Positions 1 to 11,754 are shown, counted from the stretch's first letter. The stretch is DNA of 64,000 bases from Ahaetulla prasina (GCF_028640845.1 NC_080541.1:179716502-179780501), one strand, 5' to 3'. The notes: a model not told the origin generated them from the sequence alone. Numbers and translations are program-made.

Positions 1-1414
1 TTTGGACTTGGTTTGGATGAGGCTGAGAATGAAGTAATTCTCAGCTGTTCTAATAAAATATGTTTGCTTACGACTGATTATGTCTGGTAATAACTACTTG
101 GGCCTAGGTCACAAAAGATTTGCTAATAGCTTACCCAAACAAGGAGACCCATCCTGTTGGATTAGTCTATCCCAGTTGACTGATGGACCCTTGGGTTTTC
201 CATGAGGATCTGATCTGATGATGATCCAGCTGAGGCCTTGATAGGCAAGTGACTGAAGTCCTGGACTAAATTGCTGCTCTGCAGCTCTGTGTACCAATCC
301 TACCCAGGGTAAACCTTGGTTTTCTGGGAGTTCCAGTGAAGTGCCACTTTGAAGTTTACTCGGTGAAATTTATTTTAAAAATAGTAAAAAAAAATAAGGG
401 TATTTAGAATTGCGGTTTTGATTCACAGGCTAGAGGAGTTAACACTTGTTCTCTATGCCTTAATAATAATTTCCTCACTTTCCAAATTATTATTTGAGAA
501 AGCTGTTCATATCTTCCATAAAGCTACATTAGAGATAAAAGAGTTTGAACCCATTTAAATCTGAGAATTACTCCCAAGAAACTCCAGACACTGCATCTAG
601 GAAGAGAATAGATGGACTCCTAACAAAATTTTATTTTATAAGATTGTTCAAGGAAAACCATCAATAGTTTACTTAGGCTAACAAAGATATAGTTCACTTA
701 GAATTCTTTAAAAGCTGTGTGTAGTACAGTTTTCTCAAATTCTCTTGGCGGGACTTGCAGACAAGTTAAAGATATGCAGAGTTATATCCAAACTCTATTT
801 TTAAGAAAATAGAAAAAGAGGTTTGGCATAACCATTCCCAAAGAAATCATCCTATAACTGAGACAGTTTGTCCCTGAGAAATGCAGTCCTTTGCAATTTA
901 TCTTGGTGTGGGGAAATAAGAGAGAATAATGAAGAAGAAAACCCTGTGGCTACTGTAAACATTTGTTCTTTAAAATTCAGCCACCGCCTCATTTCAGTGT
1001 TTTCATATCATTGGAAATATTCATCATCCAAGACTTTATTGACATCATGAGTACATAAGGTCCAGTACTTTGCCCCAGTCTAAGAAAAAAAGGATCTGCT
1101 TAATGATAGAATCAGCAACTCTGGGAAGAATGGTCAATAATCTATTTCTCACTGAGGTGCAAAACCTTTGTCTAGACTAGGCTTCTCCAAGTTGGTGTCC
1201 TCTACTGTAGATCTGTTAAGATTTCAATTCTCAAAAAGTTTGGCTTGAAGTTAAAATCCCAAGCCATTTGAAGGTTATAGAAGACTATCTAAGGCTGTAG
1301 TGTGTCAAAATGCAGAGGAAGAGAAAAAAATAGAGAAATTACACAGAAGTTCAGCATAGAAATTTGAACGAGCCAGAGCGATCTTTGGATCACAATGGGC
1401 AGATTGGAGGTAAG
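1..1414. other. Intergenic, no recognised feature
   Basis: AT-rich single-copy-looking DNA. Only short ORFs with no recognisable protein. I see no repeat family, RNA gene or promoter that I can support. Confidence 0.5.
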
Positions 1415-1422
1415 GACTAGAG

Positions 1423-1942
1423 CACGGGTAGTCAACCTTTTTATACCTACTGCCCACTTTTGTATCTCTGTTAGTAGTAAAATTTTCTAACCGCCCACCG
1501 GTTCCACAGTAATGCGCTGTGTATTGTCGTCTGCGCATGCCTCTCGCGCATCGTGGATTGGGTTTGGGGCGGGGGGCGGCGGCTACCAGCTCTGCTTATC
1601 TGTTACAGCTGGGTGGTGTGGGGGGAGATGCGCGAGCTATTCTGGGATGAGGCTCTTTTGTTTGCGGTCGCACTAGAGCACCATTTAGTTTCACTCATGT
1701 AACATGAACTAAACTTATGCGTGGGCGATACAAATAGTATATTTTCAGAAATTTAAATTGTCATGGGGAATTTTATGAAAACCTAATGAAAATGTTTTTA
1801 AATGATGCTATGAAATTTTTTAAAAAGTCAATTAAATAAAAAAAAAAGGAAAGTGCTTCAGTATTGGACAAAACCCCTACCGCCCACCATGAAAGCTGGA
1901 ACACCCGCTAGTGGGAAGTAGGGACCAGGTTGACTATCACTG
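1423..1942. mobile_element. Non-autonomous hAT-type DNA transposon, 520 bp
   Basis: The ends form imperfect inverted repeats: left CACGGGTAGTCAACCT, right AGGTTGACTATCACTG. They are flanked by a perfect 8-bp duplication GACTAGAG at 1415-1422 and 1943-1950. An 8-bp duplication with short C-A-ended inverted repeats is the signature of hAT transposition. Subterminal sequence about the 'cgcccacc' motif is also inverted between the two ends. There is no transposase ORF inside, so it would have depended on a transposase supplied elsewhere. The interior is AT-rich on the right and GC-rich on the left. Confidence 0.8.
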
Positions 1943-1950
1943 GACTAGAG

Positions 1951-2313
1951 CCATGATAGCGAACCTATGCCACTTGTGCTACAGGTGGCACACAGAGTCC
2001 TCTCTGTGGGCACACAAGGCGTCGCCCCAGCTCAGCTACGCCACGCATGAGCGCATGCCTCCCTCTGATCAGCTGGTTTTTGGGTCTCTGCCATGCATGC
2101 GTGGAGGGTAGGGCGCATGTGGGAGATGCTCGTGCATGTACAGGGGTAGGGCACATATGGGGGGGTTGTGCACGCATGTGCAGGGGGAGGGGTGCGTGTG
2201 GGGTCACACGCGCATGCGTGGGGGATGAGTCACACATGGGGGTGCACGTATTGCATTATGGGTGTACACGCACACGCTTTGGCACTTGGTGCCGAAAAGG
2301 TTAGCCATCACTG
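1951..2313. mobile_element. Second hAT-like element abutting the first, 363 bp
   Basis: The left end begins CCATGATAGCGAACC and the right end finishes GGTTAGCCATCACTG, which are imperfect inverted repeats. The left flank is GACTAGAG (shared with the preceding element) and the right flank is GACTGGTG, matching at 6 of 8 bases. The interior is very rich in alternating purine-pyrimidine GCATGC and CACACG runs. The short ORFs in it are compositional artefacts. Related copies lie near 53890-54358 and 57590-57816. Confidence 0.6.
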
Positions 2314-2321
2314 GACTGGTG

Positions 2322-3105
2322 CAGGCCCACTGCCAACCTGCATGTTTAGTTCATATGATGAGATGTTCATTTCATAACAACTGGAAGATATAAGAAAAGT
2401 AATACCAGTAGAAGGGGATTAGAACATCTGACTAGGAAGACGCACTTTCCAGGCATGCTAAGATTTTGAGTTGCATTTATGGTTTTTATAGGAGGGAGTA
2501 TCAGTCATACGAACCCTGATGAGTAGAATACATCCAAGACTGGGGCAGCTTGGGCTCAGGGTTATGGTCTTTGTGGGAATTCCCAAAGCTATCTCTCTCA
2601 CTGGAGGAGTCATTTGCAGCATTCTGTAGGAGCAAATGAATGATGGATCTTTTTACTTGTGGAGGGTCTCCTAGCACTTAACATCTGTTGTTTCCAAGGC
2701 AACTGCCGAATACATCTCGTGGCAATAAGGCCGGTTCTGGCCATTAATAGCACTACTTGGCAACATGCCCCACGCCTCTTATTTGCTGCTTTGATATGCA
2801 TGCTATCTTTGATCTCTGCTGGGGGAAGGGGTAGGGAACAGCAGGGAAAGGGGATTCATTTTCTAACACAGCAGACGTTTACCTCCAACAGAATCTGCAA
2901 ACTCAGGCCATTGGAAGCAAGGCAGAAGCAGCTGAAAAGTGGGGCTGTTAATTGGCAGATCCAGTGTAGCAGGAATGACACTGTATCCTATTTCTCACTA
3001 CCACATGCTCTCTTTGTAAAAAGGTTTGACTGGAGCACTAGGAGCCCACCATGGAAGCTGGATCTGTTTTCATTCCCCCTCTTCTATCTGTCGGTACATC
3101 CACCC
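2322..3105. other. Intergenic, no recognised feature
   Basis: No repeat or gene recognised. A 199-aa ORF that begins here at 2659 runs into the microsatellite and is not credible as a gene. Confidence 0.4.
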
Positions 3106-3106
3106 A

Positions 3107-3145
<39 letters not shown>

Positions 3146-3146
3146 T

Positions 3147-3197
<51 letters not shown>
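3106..3197 (+). repeat. Compound microsatellite (TCTG)n(TCTA)n
   Basis: About eight TCTG units run directly into about fifteen TCTA units, with one TTTC interruption near 3143. It creates repetitive Cys-Leu-Ser and Tyr-Leu-Ser ORFs in all three frames, which should be ignored. Confidence 0.95.
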
Positions 3198-5565
3198 CAG
3201 TCCACTGATTTTCTTCCCTTTCTTCTTCTGCCCATCAGCAGCAAGTGTGTGTGTATGAGAGAGGGGGAACCTGTCAGTTAGCATATGGCAGCAGCAATGT
3301 ATGGAGTGAGTCTCTTTTAAAACTTTTCGCTATTTCTAGGCTCCTTCCAGGCTCCCATCTCCTAAATCCCATTCTGCTGTAACCTAACTTTGATCAAGTT
3401 TAAAAAAAGCAAAATCAGAATCAGGAAAGGAAATCGTAAGCAGAACTTTTATGTAAAATTTCCCTTCCTTCTTTTCTATAGGCGATACATGCCTATTTTG
3501 AGATTCTTCTGTAAGCAGTCAGTTTTATTATCTTATTGTTATGCTTTTTTGGCTTTCACATTATTTCACCGCTACATTATTTTGCAATTACATCAGTCAA
3601 CTGTAAATCCATTATTTCACTCTTCTTGGAAAAGAAATAGAAATAACTCCAGAGAGAAGAGAAGCAGGTCTGTCCTTACTGAGAAACTAGTTAGTTCTGC
3701 AGGGCAGTTCAACTGAAACTCTCCAGTGGATGGGCATTATAGGAGGGGGAAAGTGACTGAAACTGACAAATACAGGGGGGAAATGGCCAATCACCAACCT
3801 ACTCATTATTTGGTGGTCAATGCAATCAGAAGAAGCAGGGCAGCTGAATCTCAATAAGCATTTCAATGTACTTTTTAAATTACAGAGTGAAGAATTACCC
3901 ATTTTCTCCTCCAAACGCAATAGTGGAAGTTTCCTTTTTCTCTCCCCTACCTTGTTAGGAGTTTGGAAAGAAGTTGGCATCAGAAACAAAAGTGTCAGCT
4001 GAAAGATTCAGAGCAAAATTAGGAAACAAAGTTCCAAGAGAGCAAATCCTGAGAGACAAATAGTAAGTATAATTAGTGACTGGAAGAGGGTGCCTCCGAA
4101 AAATTCAGCTCTTATCACACCCACTATTGGTTTCATGACTAGGGCAATGAGGGATAGGGCATAGCAAGCTTTACATATCTTCCAGGCATCATCAGGCTTA
4201 ATGTCCAAATGAAAAGGAAACTACTACTTTGATCCCAATGCAGCTAATGAAGTCTTAAAGTTGTCAGATCCATTGGAGGCAATATTGTATGGCCGAGGAA
4301 GGAATATTTGTGATACAATAGCTGAAGTGCAAATGAGAGCAGAACCATGATTTGGATTCAAAGTAGAAAAGATTGTAGTGGCCTGTCCCTTATGACATTG
4401 ACCCTGTTCTCCTGAAGGATGAGAATTTGATATATTATGATCACGGCTGCAAGGTTTGGTGGGTGGGTGGGAGGGAAAGGGTGGGGGGAGAAGTGTGGCA
4501 TAGCTTTCCAAAGACTTGCACCAGGGTTTTTGAGATTTCTTGACTTGCAGTTGATTCACCAAGCCACATGGGGGTAGCATTGCTGTAGTTTCCAAAGCCT
4601 GCACCTACAGCCTGTCAGTGGAATTTATTTATAGGAAAGCAAAGTAAATTGCTCCTATATATTATCTGCCATTTAGTCCTTCTGGAAAACGATAGGACAA
4701 ATGAGGTCTGTATCAGTTTCCCCTTATCAACACATTGTTCCTCCTGGTATCTATATGTATCCTTGCAATCGACTGAAGCCTAGTTAGATCTTGGCTACTT
4801 TAAAAAAATAAAATATAATTCAAGCACTATTAAGTCAGAGCCAAGTTGATATTAGTATATAAATACCAAAACTGAGCTATGAAACTCATTTGGGAAAGCC
4901 CTGGTTGATTTCAATGGAAAGCCATAATGGGGAAGCTTTGATTTATCAGAAACCTGACTAGAGGTCAGGTTTACTAGTGAGATGATATGAACAAACATCG
5001 TTTACTTCCAAACTTTGCTCATCAGGCTGAAACTGGATATCACTTGGGATTAAAGCCCACGAAACTCAGCAGGAATTATTTCTGAGGAAGCAAGTGTAGA
5101 ATGGCATTGTTATTGTTGTTCCTCCTTTGAACAGACTTGCATATGTAATTATTTAACCTAGGAATAGCGCGAAGTACCCATAAATACAAAGATACCCTTC
5201 ACACTTCAGGGTAAGCAACATTATATAGAAAGGAGTAAAGGCATCAGATAATAAAAGGAAATCTAGCTAAATCTAATTTATACTAACATCATTCACTATT
5301 TATCTTTGTAACCCATTCTTGTTTTTATTATATCCGTGTCTTCCTTTTTTGAGACTCTTTAAAACCACATGGTCTCCTTCCTCAACCCATTCATTCTTCC
5401 TTCATATAATCCTTTGTTTATTTCACTATGTGACCAAACTATCTCAACCTACCGTGTTCCTTTTATAGACATTACCACACTATCATAGGGTCTTGTTACT
5501 TTCATTTGGGCATGTGTGTGACGTTGCTATTTTTTTCCTTCCTAGAATTTTCCACAAATGTGCAG
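3198..5565. other. Intergenic, no recognised feature
   Basis: AT-rich DNA with a few GGTGG/GGGA runs around 4455-4490. A 66-aa minus ORF at 4008-4208 looks hydrophobic but has no motif I recognise. No gene supported. Confidence 0.4.
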
Positions 5566-5826
5566 GATCTGAGCCACGGTGGCACAGATTACAAGCCACA
5601 GTGACGTGTGGTTAGAGTGCAGTACTGCAGGCTACTTCTGCTGCCTGCTGGCTGCCTGTAATTTGGCAGTTCAAATCTCACTAGGCTCAAGGTTGACTCA
5701 GCCTTCCATCCTTCCGAAGTGGATAAAATGAGGACCCAAATTGTTGGGAGCAATATGTGGACTCTGTAAACCACTTAGAGAGGGCTGTAAAGCACTGTAA
5801 AGTGGTATATAAGTGCTATTGCTATC
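5566..5826 (+). mobile_element. tRNA-derived SINE, tail type B
   Basis: The body contains the family block AAGGTTGACTCAGCCTTCC followed by a 'gataaaatgaggaccca' segment and 'attgttggga'. The 3' tail reads 'gtaaaccacttagagagggc' and then 'aaagtggtatataagtgc'. The same body occurs with this tail at 28920 and 43308, and with a different tail at 10289, 14106, 34150 and 63828. The head is a decayed tRNA-like promoter region with a degenerate B box (GCAGTTCAAATCTC) near 5664. Confidence 0.75.
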
Positions 5827-5849
5827 TGCTTATCAAGCCAACCAGCAAC

Positions 5850-5970
5850 AGGAATTGAATAACTACCTTGCCACCTGAACCTAATGTTCTGGGCTGAGAG
5901 AGTGTGTGACTGGCCCAAAGTCATCCAGCCAGCTTTCATGGCTAAGGACAAGCCTAGGTAAATTCCACAC
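5850..5970 (-). mobile_element. MIR-like tRNA-SINE core fragment
   Basis: Read on the minus strand, this matches the core of the element at 7283-7487: a 'catgaaagctggctggatga' segment, then 'ctttgggccagtcacac' and 'ctctcagccca'. Heads and tails are missing or decayed. Confidence 0.5.
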
Positions 5971-5974
5971 AATC

Positions 5975-6190
5975 ACAACGTCCTGCAATCATGCAATCTC
6001 CATTTGCAATCTCCTGCTGGCTTCCCAATTGACTTTGCTTGTGGGAAGTAGGCAGGGAAAATTGCAAATGATGAAGATGTGACTGCAGGACACCTTGATG
6101 TCATAAGTGCAAGCTGATTGCTGAGTGCCCAAATCTGGATCACGTGACCATAGGGATGCTGCATCATCTGCCACTACAAGGACATAAGTA
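5975..6190. repeat. Fragment of the TA-flanked DNA element family
   Basis: Contains 'gctggcttcccaattgact', 'ttgcttgtgggaag' and 'gatcacgtgaccatagggat', all shared in diverged form with the elements at 10773, 32378 and 38341. No ends are preserved. Confidence 0.45.
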
Positions 6191-6298
6191 CTCTTCGTTC
6201 AGTACTGTAGTAACCTTGAACAGTTATTGAACAAGTGGATGTTAAAGAAGGACTAAAAGTATATTGTTCTTATGCCATTCAACAATGAACAGTCAAAG

Positions 6299-6547
6299 CA
6301 GGAGTGAAATCCTTACCGGTTCAGAAGTGCACATGCCCCACGCACAGCCCTTCTGCGCATGCGCAAAACCTTCTGTGCATGCACAGAAAGTAAAAAACAC
6401 ATTACTTCCTGGTTAAAACCAGGAAGTAATGACACCCGGGTGGGTTGGCGGAGCCTTGCTTCACCATCACTACCAGATTGCCAAACCACCAGCCACAATC
6501 GTTACCGGATCCGGAGATCCGGTCAGAACCGGAGCATTTCACCCCTG
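6299..6547. mobile_element. Non-autonomous hAT element, 249 bp
   Basis: Inverted ends CAGGAGTGAAATCC and GCATTTCACCCCTG, with a perfect 8-bp target duplication AGTCAAAG at 6291-6298 and 6548-6555. Inside is a CpG-rich core with the palindrome TGCGCATGCGC and a 'ttcctggttaaaaccaggaa' hairpin near 6406. No transposase. Similar ends are found at 11277, 59609 and 61037. Confidence 0.85.
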
Positions 6548-6555
6548 AGTCAAAG

Positions 6556-7282
6556 TCATCTTCATGTAAAACTTTAACAAACCAATTTTTTGTTTTCTCT
6601 AAATCAGCACATTTACAATAATCTTTCTTCCATTCATACATTTCTCAGTGACCCACCAAAGAGCAAAAATCTACCCTCCACCCACTCAAGATTAAACTGA
6701 ACAGCATGTCCCATATTTTGCTCACAGTCATCTCTAAACCTTTTCAGTCAGAATCCCAATAAATACCTTCCCACGCAAATTTATCAAACTAATCCATTTA
6801 TACTACATTTATTCCAGCTATTGTTCTTTGAGTGTAGGGAAATAACAATAGCATTCTTCATTAGATACCGATACAGTCTTGATAATGTAGAGGAGAGTAA
6901 GGCATAGAACCTTGACAGAGATATGCAAGGGCTGTTGCCAAAAGACACCAAAGTATTTTTAAGTCCAAAATAGCAGATAACATTCAAAAGTGGATCAGAC
7001 AGATGCCTCCCAGTTCACTGAACTATAAAAAGGAAGAGAAAGTACTGTACAATACAGCCAGATATGCAAGATACTGTTATTATAACTAACCTCAATTTAA
7101 AAAGCAACAAATTTTACAATTTACTTCCCGATCTGATCCATCTAGTGGAGTTGACATATACACGCATTTAAGTTGCATAGTTACTCTATTAGAAAACTGC
7201 AATTTTATTTTGACATTTCTCCAGTTACACTATCTGTAGTTAAAGCTTTACATAATTTATTTATTTCTGGATATCAGGATAT
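6556..7282. other. Intergenic, no recognised feature
   Basis: AT-rich; no feature supported. Confidence 0.4.
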
Positions 7283-7487
7283 AGAAGCAGTTTGGCCTAG
7301 CGGTTAAGGCATTAAGCTAGAAACCAGGAGAATGTGAGTTCTAGTCCCATCTTATGCATGAAGAATCAGCTGAATGAATTTGGGCCAGTCATTCTTTCTC
7401 AGCCTAACCCACCTCATAGAGCTGTTGTGGGGAAAACAGAAGGTATAATAAAGGTGGGGTAAAAATCAAATAAATGTATAAATAAAT
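7283..7487 (+). mobile_element. MIR-like tRNA-derived SINE
   Basis: The head 'cagtttggcctagcggtta' resembles a tRNA A-box region and 'gagttctagtccc' resembles a B box. The core 'gaatttgggccagtcatt' with 'ctcagcctaacccacctca' resembles the conserved MIR core. The 3' end finishes 'aataaaggtggggtaaaa' and an ATAAAT tail. Fragments of the same family occur at 5850, 10553 and 25262. Confidence 0.65.
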
Positions 7488-10288
7488 TGCATAGCATTAG
7501 TTCCAATTTAACATATCATTGTCACGTCTATACAAATCTCAAAAATGCTCCTTCTGGCATTTCCTCACTTTAATTTCATTCTCTATTTTTAGTTTTATTC
7601 AAATTCTTACAAGCTTCTTGTTTAGTCTTTTTCAGCCGTATCCAAAATATTTTTACATTATTTTTTCTCTGTTTGGTGAATATATCATCTTTTTCTCATT
7701 CTTTCTTTACTGTATTACTTTTTCTATATGTAGGGACTTGTTTAGTTCATCATTCCACCAGTGTTTCTTTCATACTTCCCTATAGATTAGCTCCACACGC
7801 TTCTATGGCACTTTTTAACATTATTCTTGTCAAGCAAAAAGGGAAAGAGGGAAATCAGAAAAATCCAGGCAGTTCAAATATAAAAATTTATTACAAGCTT
7901 ATGCTCTCTACAAGAATCTGAACTACTAACGGTCAAAGTAAATTGGCGGTAGATAAAAGTCAAAGGAATTCAAGGTAGGCTGGACTTAGATCTCTGATAG
8001 GGCAAAGGGATTCATGACATGTTTGACCCTTCCCTCCAGCTCAACTTGGTCATCTCCTACAGTTTTTTTTACTGTATACAGCATCTGTGCTTGCATCTGT
8101 TTTCCATTCTGTCAGGAGAGTAATCTATTTTGTACTACTTTTTCATAGAGGACTTGTATCTTCTTCCCTTACGATCACCCTAATTTTATTCTTGTTTCTT
8201 TAATTTCCTTTCTTTTCTCTCAGCCCATTTCTCTCCAATATCCACTACCAAAAATTGGTGTGTCCCATATTCAAAATCTCTCATTGCCCTTCACTCAGGA
8301 GAGCTGATTAGAAACCAAAAACAAAAGTCCTGTTTATATTATTACTTGCAATTTAAGACAATAATATGCATGCCCAAGTATGTAAGGAAAGGCCATAACA
8401 TGAAGCAAATGATATAGGAAATATTTTACATAGGTATAGAGAAATATGGAAGTAAGCTTGAAGAAAATAGAGAGCAGCCATTAGGAAAGCACAAACTTAA
8501 CCAAGGAAACCAAGAAGATATGAGAAAGAAACTCAAGATTGTCCCATCTCTTGACTCCCTTTGCTATAAGTGGGAGGTATAGAGAAATGCTGTCCGATTT
8601 TCATGGTTCTATTATTATAACCTACACCAATAAAGTAGAGTTCCAGTATTTCTTCTGCTGTCTGTTTTCTAACTTCATCTGCCTTGAAGTTCTGACATCA
8701 AGCATATAACTTAACATCACAGCATATACAGTAACTTAAACATGTTAAACATATCTTGATGTTGTTGACAATTCTTCTGTATACCTGTATCTCACCATAG
8801 AAAACATTTTTCTATTTTTTTCAAATCTTTTTCAGTATTGTAATAGTGAAGATCTGTTTCCCCCCTCCCCAAATATAGCTGTAAATAAAGGAGTAAAAAG
8901 GCATTGCCATGGCAGCTTCGTATAGGGGCAAGGCAGTCAGATGGAATGATCTCAGATTGACCCACTAGATTAAAAAAAAATTGTCTACAAGACAGAAAAA
9001 AACTAATACAAAATTAACAGCTGGGTAATATTTTGATTAGAATGCCATACACGAATGCAAGCTTTCAGGTGCTGCAGAACTCTTCATTAGTTTAGCTGAT
9101 GCTAAAAAGGAGGGTGATGGACAGAAAATCCCTCCAAATTAGCTCAGGATTATGACTGAGATCAACAGCTCAAGGTCATTTTCAAGGTAGAATGTGCAGA
9201 TAGGATGCATTATAATAAATTATGAATTCTGACATTTTAACTAGTGACCGTGACCCTTTTAACTTTGTTACTGATTATACCATCCCTGATTTCTCATTTA
9301 AATATCAGAACCTAAAGTATCAGTATGGCTTACTTATACTGATGAAACATGGATATATGAAAATGGAGTAGATTTTTCTTCCTCACTGTATTTTCCATCC
9401 TGGAAAAAAAAAAGGATGAATAGGAGAAGACAAATCACTCTAAAGACAAGGGCCAAATCTGTTCAAAATTGGTTACAACTGAATTTAAAATTTGAGTAAT
9501 TCTGTTTGAGAGGCTACTTTCTGTAGCTCACAGATAAAACCCAGCATTTAAGTCAATATTGGTAAACGTCCTATTCTTCCAGAATCCAAAGATACATATG
9601 AGATCTGCAGACAGGCTTGGGTTAAGCGTTGGTCTTTTCTTCTCTCAGGCTCCTTGGGAAATCGTTTTGTTTGATGAACTTACAATATCCCATTATAACA
9701 TTGAGCCCTGAAGAAGCAATCTGGATTTTGCTAAGTATGTCGCCTAGCTGCAATCTGTTACAATGGACTGCCTGCCCTAGCAACATCTTGTTTCTGCTGT
9801 GTCCTCTTGACTTCATCTCTTTCCAGTTGAAGAGCAGTGTATCCTTATGTCACACTTAGCTGGGCCAGGATTAAAAGTAGCATGCTGTATTCTCTCTTAT
9901 TTAAATACTGTCAGGGACCAGCTCAATGTCTATAAAATCTGCTAGGCTTTGTCATCAATTTACCTTGGAAGGCAGATAACTAATTACAGTGATTTGAAAC
10001 AAAGGCAATAGAACCAGAATGGAATCAGCACATTTGAAGCTTATACAGTTTTTATGTTAGTCAAGAATGTATCAGCACTAGGGCTCAGAAGAGGAGAAAA
10101 GTCCATAGAAAGAATGGAGTCCATAGAAAGAATATTAGTTTTGGAATGGTTTATACTTTAGCACAATGTATAAACTAAGTTAACTAACCATAGTTTGTTT
10201 AAGAAGCAACAATTAAAACCTATGAGTTTGGAGTATGTTTGTGGGGGTTTGTTTGCTTTAGTGTGGTTTTTGTTGTTTTTTTGTTTTT
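7488..10288. other. Intergenic, mostly unrecognised AT-rich DNA
   Basis: Pyrimidine-rich at 7550-7780 and 8150-8260. No repeat family is identified with confidence, although 10155-10205 carries an 'aaccatagtttgtttaag' motif seen in old interspersed repeats elsewhere in the window. No gene supported. Confidence 0.35.
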
Positions 10289-10550
10289 GTTTTTTTATTT
10301 ACATTTATATCCCGCCCTTCTCCAAAGACTCAGGATGGCTTACAGTGTGTAAGGCAATAGTCTCATTCTATTTGTATATTTACAAAGTCAACTTATTGCA
10401 CTCCCAACAATCTGGGTCCTCATTTTACCTACCTTATAAAGGATGGAAGGCTGAGTCAACCTTGGGCCTGGTGGGATTCGAGCCTGCAGTAATCGCAGGC
10501 TGCTGTGTTTTAATAACAGGCTATCTTACAGCCTGAGCCACCACGGCCCC
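10289..10550 (-). mobile_element. tRNA-derived SINE, tail type A
   Basis: On the minus strand it reads: tRNA-like head 'gtggctcaggctgtaaga', B box GGCTCGAATCCCACC, the body block 'aaggttgactcagccttcc', the 'aggacccagattgttggga' block, then tail A with 'gtaagccatcctgagtc' and 'ggagaagggcgggatata'. The tail resembles the 3' end of the L2-like LINE near 18238-18283, suggesting it was mobilised by L2. Confidence 0.8.
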
Positions 10551-10552
10551 TT

Positions 10553-10748
10553 GTTGTATCTTGACTCCTGGCAACAGTCTGGACTAGTCCCTGCAGTTTT
10601 CTTGGTAACATTCAAAAGTGGTTTGTCTTTGCTTCTTTCTAAAGCTGAGTGAATTACCCAGCTGGTTATGGTTCTAAGGCAGGATTAGAACCTATAAACT
10701 CCTGGTTTCTAGCTTGGCATCTTTAATCACTACACAAAACTGGCTCTT
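10553..10748 (-). mobile_element. tRNA-derived SINE of the MIR-like group with a different 3' part
   Basis: On the minus strand the head 'agagccagttttgtgtagtg' leads to a B box-like 'ggttctaatcctgcc', then 'caaaccacttttgaa', 'ccaagaaaactgcaggga' and 'ctagtccagact'. This 3' part is not present in the 7283 element. Confidence 0.55.
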
Positions 10749-10772
10749 GGCCATGTTTTTGGGATAGTCACA

Positions 10773-11158
10773 CAGGTATTCCTCAACTTATGACCTCAGT
10801 TGGGACCAGAAAATCCATTCTTAAGTGCTGCAATGAAACATCACTTGACCCACACAGAATTTTGCAAAGTTTTGGCACTATTGTTAAGCAAATCACAATG
10901 GCAGTTAAACAAGACTTCATATGATCATGATTTGTGATCTTCCCTGCTGGCTTCCTCATTGACTTTGCTTGTTGGAAGCCAGTTGGGAAGGTTACAAATG
11001 GTGATCATTTGACCCTAAGGTGCTGCCACTATTGTAAATATGACCTGGTTGCCGAGCACCTGGATTATGACCATAGGGGACACAACAATGATTATAAGTG
11101 CAGGGACAGGTCATTAGTAACTTTTTTCAATGCCATCATAACTTTGATTGGCTGTTAA
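10773..11158. mobile_element. Degraded TA-flanked DNA element
   Basis: Begins CAGGTATTCCTCAACTTATG, matching the ends of the elements at 32378 and 38341. Shares 'gctggcttcctcattgact' with 'ttgcttgttggaag'. The right inverted end is lost or unrecognisable. Confidence 0.5.
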
Positions 11159-11276
11159 ATGTATTGATTTATCCTGTGAAGATTATAAATTCTTTTGTTA
11201 CATGTTATACATTAAATATATTTAATGGCATTAGCGATTATGGATTGTCTCTCTAACTGCACAACCAGCCATAAAA

Positions 11277-11746
11277 CCAGGGGTGAAATCCAGCAGATTT
11301 CAGATTCTGACAGGTTCTGGAGAACCGGTAGCGGAAATTTTGAGTAGTTCAGAGAACCAACAAATACCACCTCTGGCTGGCCCCGGAATGGGAAGGGAAT
11401 GGGGATTTTGCAGTATCCTTTCCCTGGAATGGGGAGGGAATGGGGATTTTGCAGTATCCTTCCCCTGGAGTGGGATGGGAATGGAGATTTTGCAGTATCC
11501 TTTCCAGTGGTGGGATTCAGCCAGTTCGCACCACTTCAGGAGAACCGGTTGTTAACTTTCTGAACAGTTTGGCACACTGGTTGTTGGAAGAAATCAATAA
11601 GGCAGAGAACCGGTTGTTAAATTATTTGAATCCCACCACTGATCCTTCCCCTGCCACGCCCACCAAGCCACACCCACCAAGCCACACCATGCCCACCAAG
11701 CCATGCTCACAGAACTGGTAGTAAAAAAAAATGGATTTCACCACTG
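11277..11746. mobile_element. hAT-type element with another hAT element inside
   Basis: The ends are CAGGGGTGAAATCCA (from 11278) and TGGATTTCACCACTG. A perfect 8-bp duplication CCATAAAA lies at 11269-11276 and 11747-11754. The interior holds the 'gagaaccggtagcggaaatt' block and two near-identical GGGGATTTTGCAGTATCC repeats (plus a third diverged copy) at about 11400-11505. It is interrupted by a separate element at 11505-11641. Close relative of the element at 15278-15730, in inverted orientation. Confidence 0.8.
11505..11641. mobile_element. Nested 137-bp hAT-type element
   Basis: Perfect 15-bp inverted ends CAGTGGTGGGATTCA and TGAATCCCACCACTG. Flanks are ATCCTTTC (11497-11504) and ATCCTTCC (11642-11649), matching at 7 of 8. 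The interior has repeated 'gaaccggttgttaa' motifs. It sits wholly inside the 11277-11746 element, so it inserted later. Confidence 0.85.
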
Positions 11747-11754
11747 CCATAAAA

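Noticed and set aside
1423..1942. SPIN-type horizontally transferred hAT element
   Set aside because: The terminal sequence does not match the SPIN end as I remember it; only the hAT hallmarks are shared.
2659..3258. 199-aa ORF
   Set aside because: Its C-terminal half is the translated TCTG/TCTA microsatellite, with no domain and no support for the rest.
4008..4208. 66-aa hydrophobic minus ORF
   Set aside because: Short, isolated, no known motif; not enough to call a gene.
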